24,372 nucleotides of DNA from a virus, in the IMG/VR virus record IMGVR_UViG_3300035088_000011, positions 1 through 24,372 of that record; one strand, 5' to 3'. Positions within the stretch are counted from its first letter, which is position 1. Each line of letters opens with the position of its first letter. Shown here one piece after another: positions 7,778 through 14,700 of this stretch. The position numbers and the translations under genes are program-made. A model generated the notes under the pieces. The model made no database searches, was not told the origin of the DNA, and saw nothing but the letters and a program-made list of their open reading frames with translations.

Positions 7778-8104
7778 CTATCCTCCGATAAGCTTGCGTA
7801 CTTCGACCGCGACCTCAGCCGCAACGTCGATCGCCTCTTTTGCGGGCGTTGCGTAGGGCCGGGCGGCGCTCGTAGACGTGCCGAATTCCTGAAAAGCGGC
7901 GTAGGGCATCCCCGCAACCACGCGCCGCGCCTGGGCGTGCGGGCCGTCCTCTACCGTGATGGAGGCCCGCAGCGCGCCTGTGTCGACCGGCGCGAGTTGC
8001 CGCGCCAAATCGGCGATAAGGTTCGCCCCTCTTTCAACGCCCGCCTCGATCGCCTCGGGCAACCCGGCGCGGATGCGGTCAAAGCCGCGGGTGTCAACGC
8101 TCAT
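7778..8104 (-). CDS. HK97 gp10-like tail-completion / head-tail joining protein (108 aa)
   Basis: The sequence carries the two signatures of the HK97 gp10-like family: APVDTGALRASI (about residues 37-48) and YAAFQEFGTSTSAARPYATP (about 68-87). Members act in head-tail joining or tail completion of siphoviruses. The length (108 aa) is close to the family norm of about 110-150. Its ATG overlaps the stop of the preceding 72-aa gene by four bases (ATGA). It is normally adjacent to the tail terminator gene. Here it is separated from that gene by the 72-aa gene and the large glycosyltransferase-methyltransferase gene, which therefore appear to have been inserted between two connector genes. Confidence 0.85.
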   Translation of the reverse strand: MSVDTRGFDRIRAGLPEAIEAGVERGANLIADLARQLAPVDTGALRASITVEDGPHAQARRVVAGMPYAAFQEFGTSTSAARPYATPAKEAIDVAAEVAVEVRKLIGG

Positions 8105-8319
8105 TCGCCGTTGCCCTCTCGCGCATGCCGCGGCAGGATTGGTCCGATCGTTACGCCACCATCGTCCAGGTACGGGCCGACCGTCTTCTCGCGGGCCGCC
8201 CGCTTCTCTGGTTGGTCGCGTATCTCGCGCAAAAGCGTTATCATCTCGACAAGCCGCCCGTCCAGCCGGTCAAGCCGCTCGGCAAGCGCGATGCCAAGTT
8301 CAAGCTCCGCAGATGTCAT
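8101..8319 (-). CDS. Small helical protein of unknown function (72 aa)
   Basis: Both ends overlap their neighbours by four bases (ATGA): the start with the stop of the glycosyltransferase-methyltransferase gene and the stop with the start of the gp10-like gene. This makes it part of a translationally coupled string. The N-terminal two-thirds is one long amphipathic helix (ELGIALAERLDRLDGRLVEM, then ITLLREIRDQPEK), and the C-terminus is Gly/Pro-rich. No membrane span or known motif is visible. It may belong with the inserted enzyme gene, since both interrupt the usual connector order. Confidence 0.6.
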   Translation of the reverse strand: MTSAELELGIALAERLDRLDGRLVEMITLLREIRDQPEKRAAREKTVGPYLDDGGVTIGPILPRHAREGNGE

Positions 8320-10322
8320 ACGACTACCTCTTCCGCGTCGGGGATACGGATCACGCTCGCGCGCACGTGTGCCACGTAGCGCCCGGCATACTCCACCAGA
8401 GTCGCCCCACTGCCATAGAGTGCGGTCAGGGCGGCGTTCTCGTGGACTTCCATGATGAGGTGGTCGACCCGCCCTAACAGATCGCCCATCCCATAAATAA
8501 TCTCGTACTCCGCGCCCTCACAGTCGAGCTTGAGGAGCGCGATGCGCGAGATGGGGGTCTGCTCGATTAGATCGACCAGTGACAAACGCTTAGCCTCGAT
8601 AGCGACAGGGCCACTATCGAACGCGCCGTAATGCCCAGTATTAGTATTCGGATCGCCGTAGAGTGTGATCGGCTGTGTGTCTGCCCCAACGGCAACGCAG
8701 GCAAGCCATGCATCATGACACCCATTCGCGCCGAGGTTACGCTTGAGCCGTGCGAAGTTCGCGGGGACGGGCTCAAAGGCGTATAGCTCGACCCCTGGCC
8801 ACTTCTTCGCCAGGTAGCACGACACCACGCCGACATGGGCACCGACATCGATGACGACATCGCCAGGCGCAAACGTGAGATCCTGCAAGCGGTAGGTTGT
8901 GACAATCTCTGTCGCAACAGCATGCTTGACACCCCCATTCGGATCATCTTCGATGTTTAGTGTGATGCCATCGATCACGACCGGCCAACCCCGTTCGGCG
9001 GCATCCCGTGTTCCGTTCACCCTGAGTTCAGCGGGGCAATCAGGGATGAGGCACGGGGCAATCACGCCCTGCTCCGTCTGCGCACCGAGGCCCGCCCATT
9101 TGTGAGTGTGGAACGGGACGGGCTCCGCTGCGATGCGCTGGGCGATGGCCTCTAATACAGGCCTCCACTGCGTGTCAACGATCATGTCCTGATCGCGCTC
9201 GCGCACAGCCCACGCCCGCGCAAGGGTAGCGAGATCGGCGCGCGTGGAATCATTCTGAAGGAGGCTATACGCCGCCTCCAGCTGCTCCACGATCGCGCCA
9301 ATGTGGGGCGTGCGCCACTGGCACTCTAGGGGTAGGACAAAGAAGGGCTCGCTGTCTTTTCGCGCGACCGTCCAGCCGGCGCCGACGTTCTCGCTCATCG
9401 CCGTCCAATCGCCCGCGATGACGGGCGTGCCGCACGCTTGCGCCTCTACCAGGGGAATGCCGAACCCCTCCGAGAGGGAGCAGCCCAGCAAGACATCGAA
9501 CGCCCGGTAGCGGTCGATCATCGCCTCGGTCGAATAGCCTAGATTAAGGTCATAGGGATGCGCCCAAATTGCGCGGTCCGCCATGTCACCGAGCAGCCAG
9601 GGCAGCGGCGGCGCCTCGGGGTCAAGCTCGGGGGCGCCGTAGCAGTGCAGGTAGATCAGGGCGTCGCTGTGGCGACGGGCGAAGCGGGCAAAGGCTGTGA
9701 GTTGCTCGGGGTAGGCTTTCCGTGAGGGGTAGCCTTTATTGTGCGCAACCATCCCGACGATGAACGCATCAGCCGGCCAGCCGAGCCGATCGCGTGCCCC
9801 TCGCCGATCGCCGGGCGTGAACTGTGTCGTATCAACGCCCTGACTAACGAGTGGAAGATCAAGCCCGGCCAGCACGGCTTGGGCCTGGCCGAAGCGCGAG
9901 AGTGCGATCGCTTGGTAGCACTCCTTTAACCGCAAGGCGATCTGCGGCGCGATCGGCTCCGAGTCGAGCGGTGGCCAGGCACACCAGCGCGTGCCGTTAG
10001 CGGTGAGTTGGGTAGGGTTCTGGGCCCAAACATCGGCATGTGAAAGAAAAATGTCTGCGCCTTCTTGTTTCGTATTCGCCGCATGGATGTCGTTTCCGCG
10101 CGGGTCGAAGCCACGGCAATAGATGGGAATACCGTTCCAATCAAGCTTACCGTTTTCCAAGCCATAATAGGCGCTGATACTCATACGCAGCCCCAGCCGA
10201 TCGCGCAGCCTCGGCACTACCTCTCGCGTCGTGACTGAATATCCGAACGGGCCAAAAGGACTTGACGAGCCCCAACACACGGCCATCGGTCGTCCATTGA
10301 TTGTGATTTTCTGGTCGCTCAT
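8316..10322 (-). CDS. Two-domain glycosyltransferase (GT4-like) - FkbM-type methyltransferase fusion
   Basis: The 668-aa frame starts at the ATG at 10322, just after the stop of the tail-terminator gene; an in-frame ATG 30 codons earlier lies inside that gene and is rejected. Residues about 1-400 form a GT-B glycosyltransferase of the GT4 type: a strand-turn GMVAHNKGYPSRKAYPEQL near 190, and the C-terminal EX7E motif EGFGIPLVE (E285, E293) followed by AQACGTPVIAGDW. Residues about 445-668 form an FkbM-type SAM-dependent O-methyltransferase: motif I VIDVGAHVGV (D492, G494, G498), acidic loop YAFEPVP (E517), and LLKLDCEGAEYEII near 596-609. The two domains suggest sugar transfer followed by O-methylation of the glycan or acceptor. 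It lies inside the virion-structure operon between connector genes, so a virion protein or the host surface is a possible acceptor; the substrate is unknown. Confidence 0.9.
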   Translation of the reverse strand: MSDQKITINGRPMAVCWGSSSPFGPFGYSVTTREVVPRLRDRLGLRMSISAYYGLENGKLDWNGIPIYCRGFDPRGNDIHAANTKQEGADIFLSHADVWAQNPTQLTANGTRWCAWPPLDSEPIAPQIALRLKECYQAIALSRFGQAQAVLAGLDLPLVSQGVDTTQFTPGDRRGARDRLGWPADAFIVGMVAHNKGYPSRKAYPEQLTAFARFARRHSDALIYLHCYGAPELDPEAPPLPWLLGDMADRAIWAHPYDLNLGYSTEAMIDRYRAFDVLLGCSLSEGFGIPLVEAQACGTPVIAGDWTAMSENVGAGWTVARKDSEPFFVLPLECQWRTPHIGAIVEQLEAAYSLLQNDSTRADLATLARAWAVRERDQDMIVDTQWRPVLEAIAQRIAAEPVPFHTHKWAGLGAQTEQGVIAPCLIPDCPAELRVNGTRDAAERGWPVVIDGITLNIEDDPNGGVKHAVATEIVTTYRLQDLTFAPGDVVIDVGAHVGVVSCYLAKKWPGVELYAFEPVPANFARLKRNLGANGCHDAWLACVAVGADTQPITLYGDPNTNTGHYGAFDSGPVAIEAKRLSLVDLIEQTPISRIALLKLDCEGAEYEIIYGMGDLLGRVDHLIMEVHENAALTALYGSGATLVEYAGRYVAHVRASVIRIPDAEEVVV

Positions 10323-10338
10323 ATGGGGGTTAGCTCGC

Positions 10339-10731
10339 TCACACCGCCTCCAGATAAACTCTCCAGACATGCCCACATGTCCAGCGCCCGCCGGTGTCGG
10401 GCGGCACCACAACGGGCTGCGCGTACTCCGCCGACACGGCGTAGCCTGCCGCCGCTAGGCTCTCCATGCCCGGCGCGACGGCGGCCATCAGCGTCGCCGC
10501 CGCACTCTGGCTCATCGCAATCGCGCGTACCGTGATAAGGCCGCTCCATCCCAGCTCGTTCAGACGCCGCGCCGCGCGCCCCCCGTTGTCCTGTGACTGA
10601 AAAATAACGAACGGCGGGTCGACGCCCTCATCCGCCTGTGCCCACGACACCGGCGCCGCGGTGAGCGGATCAAGTGCGGCGAAGATCGCCCCGCGCACCA
10701 CCTCGATCGCGCTGTACAGCGGTGTTGGCAT
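10339..10731 (-). CDS. Tail terminator-like protein (130 aa)
   Basis: This gene follows the head-closure protein with a five-base gap between the TAG and the ATG. The protein begins with a helix (YSAIEVVRGAIFAALDPL) followed by PVSWAQADEGVDPPFVIFQS, then beta strands (GLITVRAIAMSQSAAATL) and a C-terminal strand (WRVYLEAV). This helix-strand-helix order is that of tail terminator (gpU or DUF3168-type) proteins. They cap the tail tube at its head end and dock it to the head. The length fits the family (about 120-140 aa). The assignment relies on order and fold impression, with no strict signature. Confidence 0.65.
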   Translation of the reverse strand: MPTPLYSAIEVVRGAIFAALDPLTAAPVSWAQADEGVDPPFVIFQSQDNGGRAARRLNELGWSGLITVRAIAMSQSAAATLMAAVAPGMESLAAAGYAVSAEYAQPVVVPPDTGGRWTCGHVWRVYLEAV

Positions 10732-10733
10732 CG

Positions 10734-11090
10734 CTAATGATCCTTCAGCCCGACGATCAGGCTTGTGCTATACGCCGTCACGGGGAAGGGATATACCGCG
10801 TCGAATACCTTACCTGTACTCACCTGCGTTATGCGGGATGTCGGCTGTACGATAGTCCCCTTCGGTAGCGCGATCCGGTGCGCCCCGCGCGCACGGATCT
10901 GATCTTCGCCCGTCTCATCGCCCGTCGCCGACCAGAGGTAGCCGACGACCGTCGCCGTTGCCGTCGTCTCGGTATAGGAGCCCTTGCCGTCCGGTACTTT
11001 CGTCACGGTCGTGATCGTCCAGCTCTCATTCATCGCCGACTGATCGAGTGCGGTGAGGCTGGCGATCGTGCTTGCGGGGATGAGGGCCAT
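10734..11090 (-). CDS. Head closure (stopper) / head-tail joining protein (118 aa)
   Basis: The ATG directly abuts the TAG of the 76-aa gene (TAGATG). The product is a beta-rich protein beginning with a short helix (IPASTIASLTALDQSAM) and continuing with NESWTITTVTKVPDGKGSYT, IALPKGTIVQPTSRITQV and FPVTAYSTSLIVGL. This is the pattern of head-closure proteins (SPP1 gp16 / lambda FII-like), which close the portal channel after packaging. The position between the adaptor gene and the tail terminator supports this. No signature residue was used. Confidence 0.65.
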   Translation of the reverse strand: MALIPASTIASLTALDQSAMNESWTITTVTKVPDGKGSYTETTATATVVGYLWSATGDETGEDQIRARGAHRIALPKGTIVQPTSRITQVSTGKVFDAVYPFPVTAYSTSLIVGLKDH

Positions 11091-11321
11091 CTACCACTCA
11101 TACTGATACGGTACGTTCGGGTTCCCATCGACCCACGGGATGAACGCTAGCGTGCCGAGCAGCGGCACGTCTACGCCGCCGCGATAGCCCGCGCATGGTG
11201 CATTGCCGTACTCCCAACGTCGTGCATGGGACGCGAACAGCCCCAGGAGCGTGCGTCGTAGCGTGGCTACGACCCGCGATAGGCCAACCACGTTGAGGTA
11301 CCAACAAAACGTGTTGAACAT
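11091..11321 (-). CDS. Small protein of unknown function between adaptor and stopper (76 aa)
   Basis: The gene has one of the best ribosome-binding sites in the window (AAGGAGG, five bases or so before the ATG), overlapping the stop region of the adaptor gene, and its TAG abuts the next ATG. These features argue it is translated. The N-terminal half is hydrophobic and basic (NVVGLSRVVATLRRTLLGLF) and may form an amphipathic or membrane-associated helix. The C-terminal half is Gly/Pro/aromatic (GTLAFIPWVDGNPNVPYQYE). It has two Cys. I do not recognise a family; a connector accessory role would be a guess from position. Confidence 0.6.
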   Translation of the reverse strand: MFNTFCWYLNVVGLSRVVATLRRTLLGLFASHARRWEYGNAPCAGYRGGVDVPLLGTLAFIPWVDGNPNVPYQYEW

Positions 11322-11330
11322 CGTTCCTCC

Positions 11331-11672
11331 TTATGCCGCATCCGCTGCTTGGCTATAGCCATCGTTGCGGGTCGGCATGACTGAGAAGGCGCCCCCACTG
11401 CCGAGCGTACCGCCCGATGCCGCCAAATCACGCCAATACTTGACTCGTTCTGACCACGCGACTGATAGGCCGCTCGGCAGCGTGACGCGATCAGGGTTCT
11501 GCGCGTAGCGCGCCGCAAGCCCCTGCGCCAGGAAGGCGATCGTGCTGTTGCGCGTCATCGTTGCGAGCACAGCAAGGATCTGTGCGTCCGTCAGGAGTTC
11601 GGCCGTTTCGGTGTCACCCAAGACGAAGCGCACATAATCCTTGTCGGTCGGCAGGGTGTCGTCGTAGGACAT
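11331..11672 (-). CDS. Head-tail connector / adaptor protein (gp6-like, 113 aa)
   Basis: The N-terminus DYVRFVLGDTETAELLTDAQ matches the typical opening of head-tail adaptor proteins of the HK97 gp6 / SPP1 gp15 type: a helix with VRFxLGDT, then an acidic helix leading to a Leu-rich core (AVLATMTRNSTIAFLAQGLA). The length of 113 aa is within the family range. The adaptor ring binds the portal and receives the stopper. The gene lies downstream of the capsid gene and upstream of the stopper and terminator genes, the normal order. Its ribosome-binding site (GAGG) overlaps the end of the preceding gene. Confidence 0.75.
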   Translation of the reverse strand: MSYDDTLPTDKDYVRFVLGDTETAELLTDAQILAVLATMTRNSTIAFLAQGLAARYAQNPDRVTLPSGLSVAWSERVKYWRDLAASGGTLGSGGAFSVMPTRNDGYSQAADAA

Positions 11673-11676
11673 CGGG

Positions 11677-12048
11677 CTAGCCTCGTTTGGGCTGCTTCCC
11701 CAGCAGATCGGCCTCGGCCTTCGTCGCGGCTGCCTGCTGCTGCGCTAGTTCCGCAGCCCGGCGATCTTGGGCCGCGCGCTGCTCCGCGTCAAGCCGCGCC
11801 TGCTCCACTGCGGCGGTCGCGGCGGCGGTGCGCTCCTCCTCCAGCCGGGCTTTCACATCCGCCGCATAAACCGGCTCGTCCGCAAAGCGCCCCTTCTCAT
11901 CCACGTATTGCCCCTCGGCGTTGTGGTAAAACCCGGTATCGGAGAGATAGACGCCGCCCGGCGCGGCCTTATCAAGCCGCCGCTTGCTGTCTTCGACCTC
12001 GCGCCGATGCTGCTCTTGGAGATCATTCTCACTACGAAGTGGAAGCAT
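11677..12048 (-). CDS. Charged helical protein after the capsid gene (123 aa, unknown)
   Basis: A clear ribosome-binding site (AGGGGGA) lies just after the 13-bp hairpin that follows the capsid gene. The protein has a charged N-terminal helix (ENDLQEQHRREVEDSKRRLD). A short motif-like segment follows (GGVYLSDTGFYHNAEGQYVD, then EKGRFADE), in which GxY/FxxAxGxxV elements repeat imperfectly. The rest is a long Ala/Glu/Gln coiled coil (ARLDAEQRAAQDRRAAELAQ). Phages often place a small helical protein between capsid and adaptor, but I do not recognise this one. Confidence 0.6.
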   Translation of the reverse strand: MLPLRSENDLQEQHRREVEDSKRRLDKAAPGGVYLSDTGFYHNAEGQYVDEKGRFADEPVYAADVKARLEEERTAAATAAVEQARLDAEQRAAQDRRAAELAQQQAAATKAEADLLGKQPKRG

Positions 12049-12071
12049 GGATTCCCCCTCTATGGTCGGTA

Positions 12072-12102
12072 GGGTGGGACTATCCTAACGATAGTCCCAC
12101 CC
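12072..12102 (-). other. 13-bp perfect RNA hairpin between capsid gene and next gene
   Basis: GGGTGGGACTATC (12072-12084) and GATAGTCCCACCC (12090-12102) form a perfect 13-bp stem with a five-base loop. It lies 8 bases past the capsid stop on the transcribed strand. No T-run follows on either strand, so it is not a typical intrinsic terminator. A processing or stabilising structure that protects the 3' end of capsid mRNA, or a partial terminator reducing downstream expression, would fit. Confidence 0.75.
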
Positions 12103-12110
12103 CCGCTTGC

Positions 12111-13178
12111 TTAGATCGTGATAGTGGGGTCGGCGTAGGTCGCGTTGGCAAAAAACCAGGCCGACCCATTGGTCCGGTTCCACACGCCGAGCCCGAACAT
12201 GGCCTCGAAATATTGGGCGTACAGCGGATAGGTATCCAGTTGCGCAGCCACGCGCAACCCCTGGAAGCCCGCTACGGTGTCCTCACGAAAAACGAGGGGC
12301 TTCATCGGGCTCGCCGCGTCCCAGGTGAAGACGTAGTTCGCGATAGCCCACGGCTTCACCCATACCTCAGCCGCGCCGAAGATGCCGATGAAGCGGTTGT
12401 AGTACGAGCCGGGGTTCATCGTCTCGATCGTGTGGGCCGTGGTTGATGCCGGGATAATGCGGAAGTCCTGCGCCGGCACAAAGCCCGTCAGGGCGCGCAC
12501 CGCTGCCTCGTCCGCGTAGTTGATTGCCGAAATGATGCGCTCGCCAAAGCCATGCTCGATCACGGTGGCAATCGCGGCGGTGAAGCCGGCCGCCGTCAGG
12601 GTCGCCGTGCCGAGGTAGTGCGTATGTGACGATGCGGTGAAGGTCGATCCGTCAGGCGCGTTCGGGATCGCCATTGAGTCGGCATTCACCAGGCGCTTGA
12701 CGGACAGATCGGCGATCGGGCTGCTGTTGATGTCACGGAAGGTGTAGTTGGTCGAGAGGAACAGCGCCTTCTTGATCTCACGCCGCAGCGCCTTCTGGTG
12801 GGCCGTCTCCGCAGCCAGCGCGCGCTCGGCCAACTCCCCGACGCTCGCGCGCTTCACCCAGCGCTCATCCCAGCCGACCGGGTACTGGTAGGCGTTCAGG
12901 GGGAAGCCGACACCGCTACCGACGGCTGGCTTCTTCGTCGCGCTACGGGCGAACTCATCCACCAGCACCATATCGCCGTCAATTGAGGCACCATAGATGC
13001 GCTGCTTGTCGGTCGAAGGATCGGCCAGCTCGGTCATCATCTCGGTTTCGATCGCGTTGTGGGCGGCCAGGTCACGCTGGAGGATGGCGTTGATATTATC
13101 AATGCCGAACTCCATCACCGACGTGAAGCGGTTCGCGCGCAGGTCCGAGAGGGTGTAGGTTCCGATTGGGGTTGCCAT
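12111..13178 (-). CDS. Major capsid protein, HK97 fold (355 aa)
   Basis: The gene follows the scaffold and decoration genes and precedes the connector genes. The protein has the expected order of an HK97-fold capsid subunit: an N-terminal helical arm (residues 1-50), an E-loop region near 60-100 (IDGDMVLVDEFARSATKKPA), a spine helix with GELAERALAAETAHQKALRR at about 114-133, and a C-terminal P/A-domain segment including GERIISAINYADEAAVRALT (212-231) and FGAAEVWVKPWAIANYVFTW (267-286). The C-terminal region is the part shared with the zinc-ribbon protein at 17141-17557. No large N-terminal delta domain is obvious, which fits the separate scaffold gene. The stop is followed by a 13-bp hairpin. 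Confidence 0.85.
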   Translation of the reverse strand: MATPIGTYTLSDLRANRFTSVMEFGIDNINAILQRDLAAHNAIETEMMTELADPSTDKQRIYGASIDGDMVLVDEFARSATKKPAVGSGVGFPLNAYQYPVGWDERWVKRASVGELAERALAAETAHQKALRREIKKALFLSTNYTFRDINSSPIADLSVKRLVNADSMAIPNAPDGSTFTASSHTHYLGTATLTAAGFTAAIATVIEHGFGERIISAINYADEAAVRALTGFVPAQDFRIIPASTTAHTIETMNPGSYYNRFIGIFGAAEVWVKPWAIANYVFTWDAASPMKPLVFREDTVAGFQGLRVAAQLDTYPLYAQYFEAMFGLGVWNRTNGSAWFFANATYADPTITI

Positions 13179-13181
13179 AGC

Positions 13182-13595
13182 TTACACCATCCTCGTTACT
13201 TGGATCATCGTGGCGGTCACTGCCCGCGCCACGCCGACCGCATCACCTGTCGTCGCTGCCGTATCAAGCCGTCCGGCCGTCGCTCCAATAAAGAGCGCGA
13301 CACCCGGCGTCAATCCGGTTGCATACTCGAACTTCGTGCCGATTTGGAACAGCGTCACCGGCTCGCCCGTCTTGGTGAAGCGGGCGGCGAAGCCCGCCAA
13401 GCGGGCCTTCTCATCGGCGGCGGTGCCGTCGGCAGGGTAGACCTTGCCATCCGAGCCTTTGATGTAGCAGGGGGTGACGGCTTGGGACGCCGATCCGATG
13501 TCTGCGCCCGCGACCAGCCCATCACTGATCTGTGGGGCGTACATGCCCGTCGAAGAATCCAAGCCCGCTACGGCGGAAACCGTTACCAGGGCCAT
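13182..13595 (-). CDS. Head decoration / capsid-stabilising protein (137 aa)
   Basis: It has a strong ribosome-binding site (AGGAGG) and lies between scaffold and capsid, the usual place of decoration proteins. The product is Ala/Gly/Thr/Val-rich and beta-predicted, with an internal KGSDGKVYPADGTAADEKAR and a C-terminus GDAVGVARAVTATMIQVTRM. The final pattern, a GxxVGxAxxxTxxxxxV strand pair, recurs in decoration proteins of the DUF2190/gpD-like group. The role would be to sit on the assembled capsid surface and stabilise it. The family name is a judgement by pattern, not a search result. Confidence 0.65.
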   Translation of the reverse strand: MALVTVSAVAGLDSSTGMYAPQISDGLVAGADIGSASQAVTPCYIKGSDGKVYPADGTAADEKARLAGFAARFTKTGEPVTLFQIGTKFEYATGLTPGVALFIGATAGRLDTAATTGDAVGVARAVTATMIQVTRMV

Positions 13596-13632
13596 GTGTG
13601 CCTCCTAGCCCACGGCTTGCCGCCTGGGCGAC

Positions 13633-14205
13633 TTACTTGTAAATGCTCTCCGCGCGCTTGCGTGCGCGGTACTCTTCATCGGTGAGCGCTTGCGGCTGGC
13701 CCGCGCCGCGCCCATAGGCGTTGATGTTCGTGCTACCGCTTGCTGCGGCGGGCTTGATCGTGCCCGCGTTCGCCGCGAGCCAATCGAGCTGATCGACCAG
13801 GCTGAGCTTTTCGAGTAGTGTCTGGATACCGACCGGCAGATCGCGCGTCTGCACCTCAAGCAGGTTCTTGACGACCTTCTCATACGACTCGGCGAGCTGC
13901 GCGCGGGGCTTGAGTTCCTTGACCTCTTCCGCGCGGCGATTGGCCAGCTTCTGCCATTCGGCCTGCTCCTCAAGCTGCTTGGCTTCGAGTGCCTGCTGCG
14001 CTTCGCGCGCCTGCGCCTCGTTCTGGCGCTGCTGGCGGGCTAGGCGTTCCTTGAGAATAGTGTCGACCTGGGCCTGAGTGAACTTCGGCTCGTCCGCAGC
14101 GGTGGTATCGACCGCCACCGCATCCGTCTTACTCTGCGGGTCGACCTGCGCCGCCCCCGCGCCAGTGGATGCCCCACTGTCGGCCGTGAAAAAACCGCGT
14201 AGCAT
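13633..14205 (-). CDS. Scaffolding protein (190 aa)
   Basis: The start chosen is the ATG at 14205, preceded by AGGAGTGACT; an upstream in-frame start would run into the terminator region. The product has a low-complexity Ala/Asp/Ser N-terminus, then FTQAQVDTILKERLARQQRQ near residue 43, a common opening of phage scaffold coiled coils. A long Gln/Glu/Ala coiled coil follows to about residue 115, then a C-terminal capsid-binding helix rich in Arg and Lys (TDEEYRARKRAESIYK). The position immediately upstream of decoration and capsid genes is canonical. It lies just past the terminator at 14256-14297, so its expression requires readthrough, antitermination or a promoter that I cannot see. Confidence 0.8.
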   Translation of the reverse strand: MLRGFFTADSGASTGAGAAQVDPQSKTDAVAVDTTAADEPKFTQAQVDTILKERLARQQRQNEAQAREAQQALEAKQLEEQAEWQKLANRRAEEVKELKPRAQLAESYEKVVKNLLEVQTRDLPVGIQTLLEKLSLVDQLDWLAANAGTIKPAAASGSTNINAYGRGAGQPQALTDEEYRARKRAESIYK

Positions 14206-14255
14206 AGTCACTCCTACCCAGCGATTGCCGCTCGCTGTGGGCGTGAAAAGGGGGT

Positions 14256-14297
14256 AAACAAAAAGCACCCGCAAGCCGTAATTGGCTTGCGGGTGCT
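14256..14297 (-). terminator. Intrinsic terminator (14-bp stem plus U-run), leftward
   Basis: AGCACCCGCAAGCC (14264-14277) and GGCTTGCGGGTGCT (14284-14297) form a perfect 14-bp stem with a six-base loop. On the minus strand it is followed by TTTTTGTTT, giving a complete Rho-independent terminator for leftward transcripts. On the plus strand no T-run follows. It ends the structured RNA that starts near 14461 and would also stop readthrough from the terminase-portal genes before the scaffold gene. Confidence 0.9.
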
Positions 14298-14461
14298 GAC
14301 ATCCGCGTTGTCGGTTATCTAGTCCCGACGAGCTTTAGTTGTTTCCTAGGTCTCTCCCCTAGGAAGTCACACCACTGTCATGTACCACTACGCCGGTACC
14401 GTTTGCTACCACGAAGGATAGCGAGGCACGTAGGACATGAGGGCGGTAGGTGTCACCGTGC
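14256..14461 (-). ncRNA. Candidate structured non-coding RNA or attenuator leader (about 205 nt)
   Basis: A consensus-like promoter ends at 14467 and an intrinsic terminator closes at about 14256, with no plausible gene between; the longest ATG frame there is about 10 codons without a ribosome-binding site. The predicted RNA folds into successive helices visible by eye. A long-range helix pairs UCAUGU (14440-14435) with ACAUGA (14383-14378) and is extended by UACG/CGUA. Inside it sits GCUAUC/GGUAGC (14422-14417 with 14410-14405), closing a six-base CUUCGU loop. Then come the perfect 8-bp stem UUCCUAGG/CCUAGGAA (14365-14358 with 14350-14343) with loop GGAGAGA, GUCGG/CCGAC (14329-14325 with 14314-14310), and the terminator stem. 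It could be a free sRNA, or a leader controlling the scaffold and capsid genes by attenuation or antitermination. I do not recognise a known RNA family. Confidence 0.7.
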
Positions 14462-14466
14462 CAGTA

Positions 14467-14496
14467 AGTATACCGCATATGTCAAGCCGGTGTCAA
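14467..14496 (-). promoter_or_regulatory. Strong sigma70-type promoter for the structured RNA
   Basis: Reading leftward, TTGACA (14496-14491) is followed after 18 bases by TATACT (14472-14467): a perfect -35 and a -10 with one mismatch. A second TTGACA at 14485-14480 lies only seven bases before the -10, so it cannot serve the same -10 but may compete for binding. The expected start is near 14461. The -35 lies inside the last codons of the 68-aa gene. This is the best promoter match in the window. Confidence 0.85.
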
Positions 14497-14688
14497 GCAC
14501 CCATCCGCAGCCCTATCGCGCACTACCCGCGCCGGTCGCCAGAACGTCGCGCCCCCGCACGCACACCAGATCGTCTGCGGACGGCGAATGCTGGCGCGCT
14601 CGCTTAGGTAGAGCGCTTGCCCGTCCGTCTCGCCGAGGACGGCACGGCACGACCAGCAGTGGCAGGGAGTGCGGGTGGTGTGCGGCAT
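14482..14688 (-). CDS. Small Cys-rich (zinc-finger-like) protein (68 aa)
   Basis: The gene has a good ribosome-binding site (TAGGAG) that overlaps the upstream stop. The protein contains CHCWSC near residues 9-14 and CACGG near residues 42-46, spaced as the two knuckles of a small zinc ribbon, with an Arg-rich remainder (SERASIRRPQTIW and WRPARVVRDRA). It probably binds zinc and perhaps nucleic acid. Its location between the metallopeptidase-like gene and the structured RNA is notable: its last codons contain the RNA's -35 boxes. The family is not recognised. Confidence 0.6.
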   Translation of the reverse strand: MPHTTRTPCHCWSCRAVLGETDGQALYLSERASIRRPQTIWCACGGATFWRPARVVRDRAADGCLTPA

Positions 14689-14700
14689 TGGCTAGGGCTC

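Noticed and set aside
10323-10412. Upstream in-frame start of the glycosyltransferase-methyltransferase gene
   Set aside because: It lies inside the 3' end of the tail-terminator gene and adds a non-conserved-looking 30-residue leader; the ATG at 10322 lies just after that gene's stop.
14298-14460. Possible tRNA or tmRNA in the structured intergenic region
   Set aside because: No cloverleaf, no T-loop TTC sequence in the right place and no acceptor stem with CCA; helices do not match tRNA geometry.
14480-14485. Second TTGACA as an independent -35 for the RNA promoter
   Set aside because: Only seven bases separate it from the -10; no other -10 lies at proper distance downstream of it.
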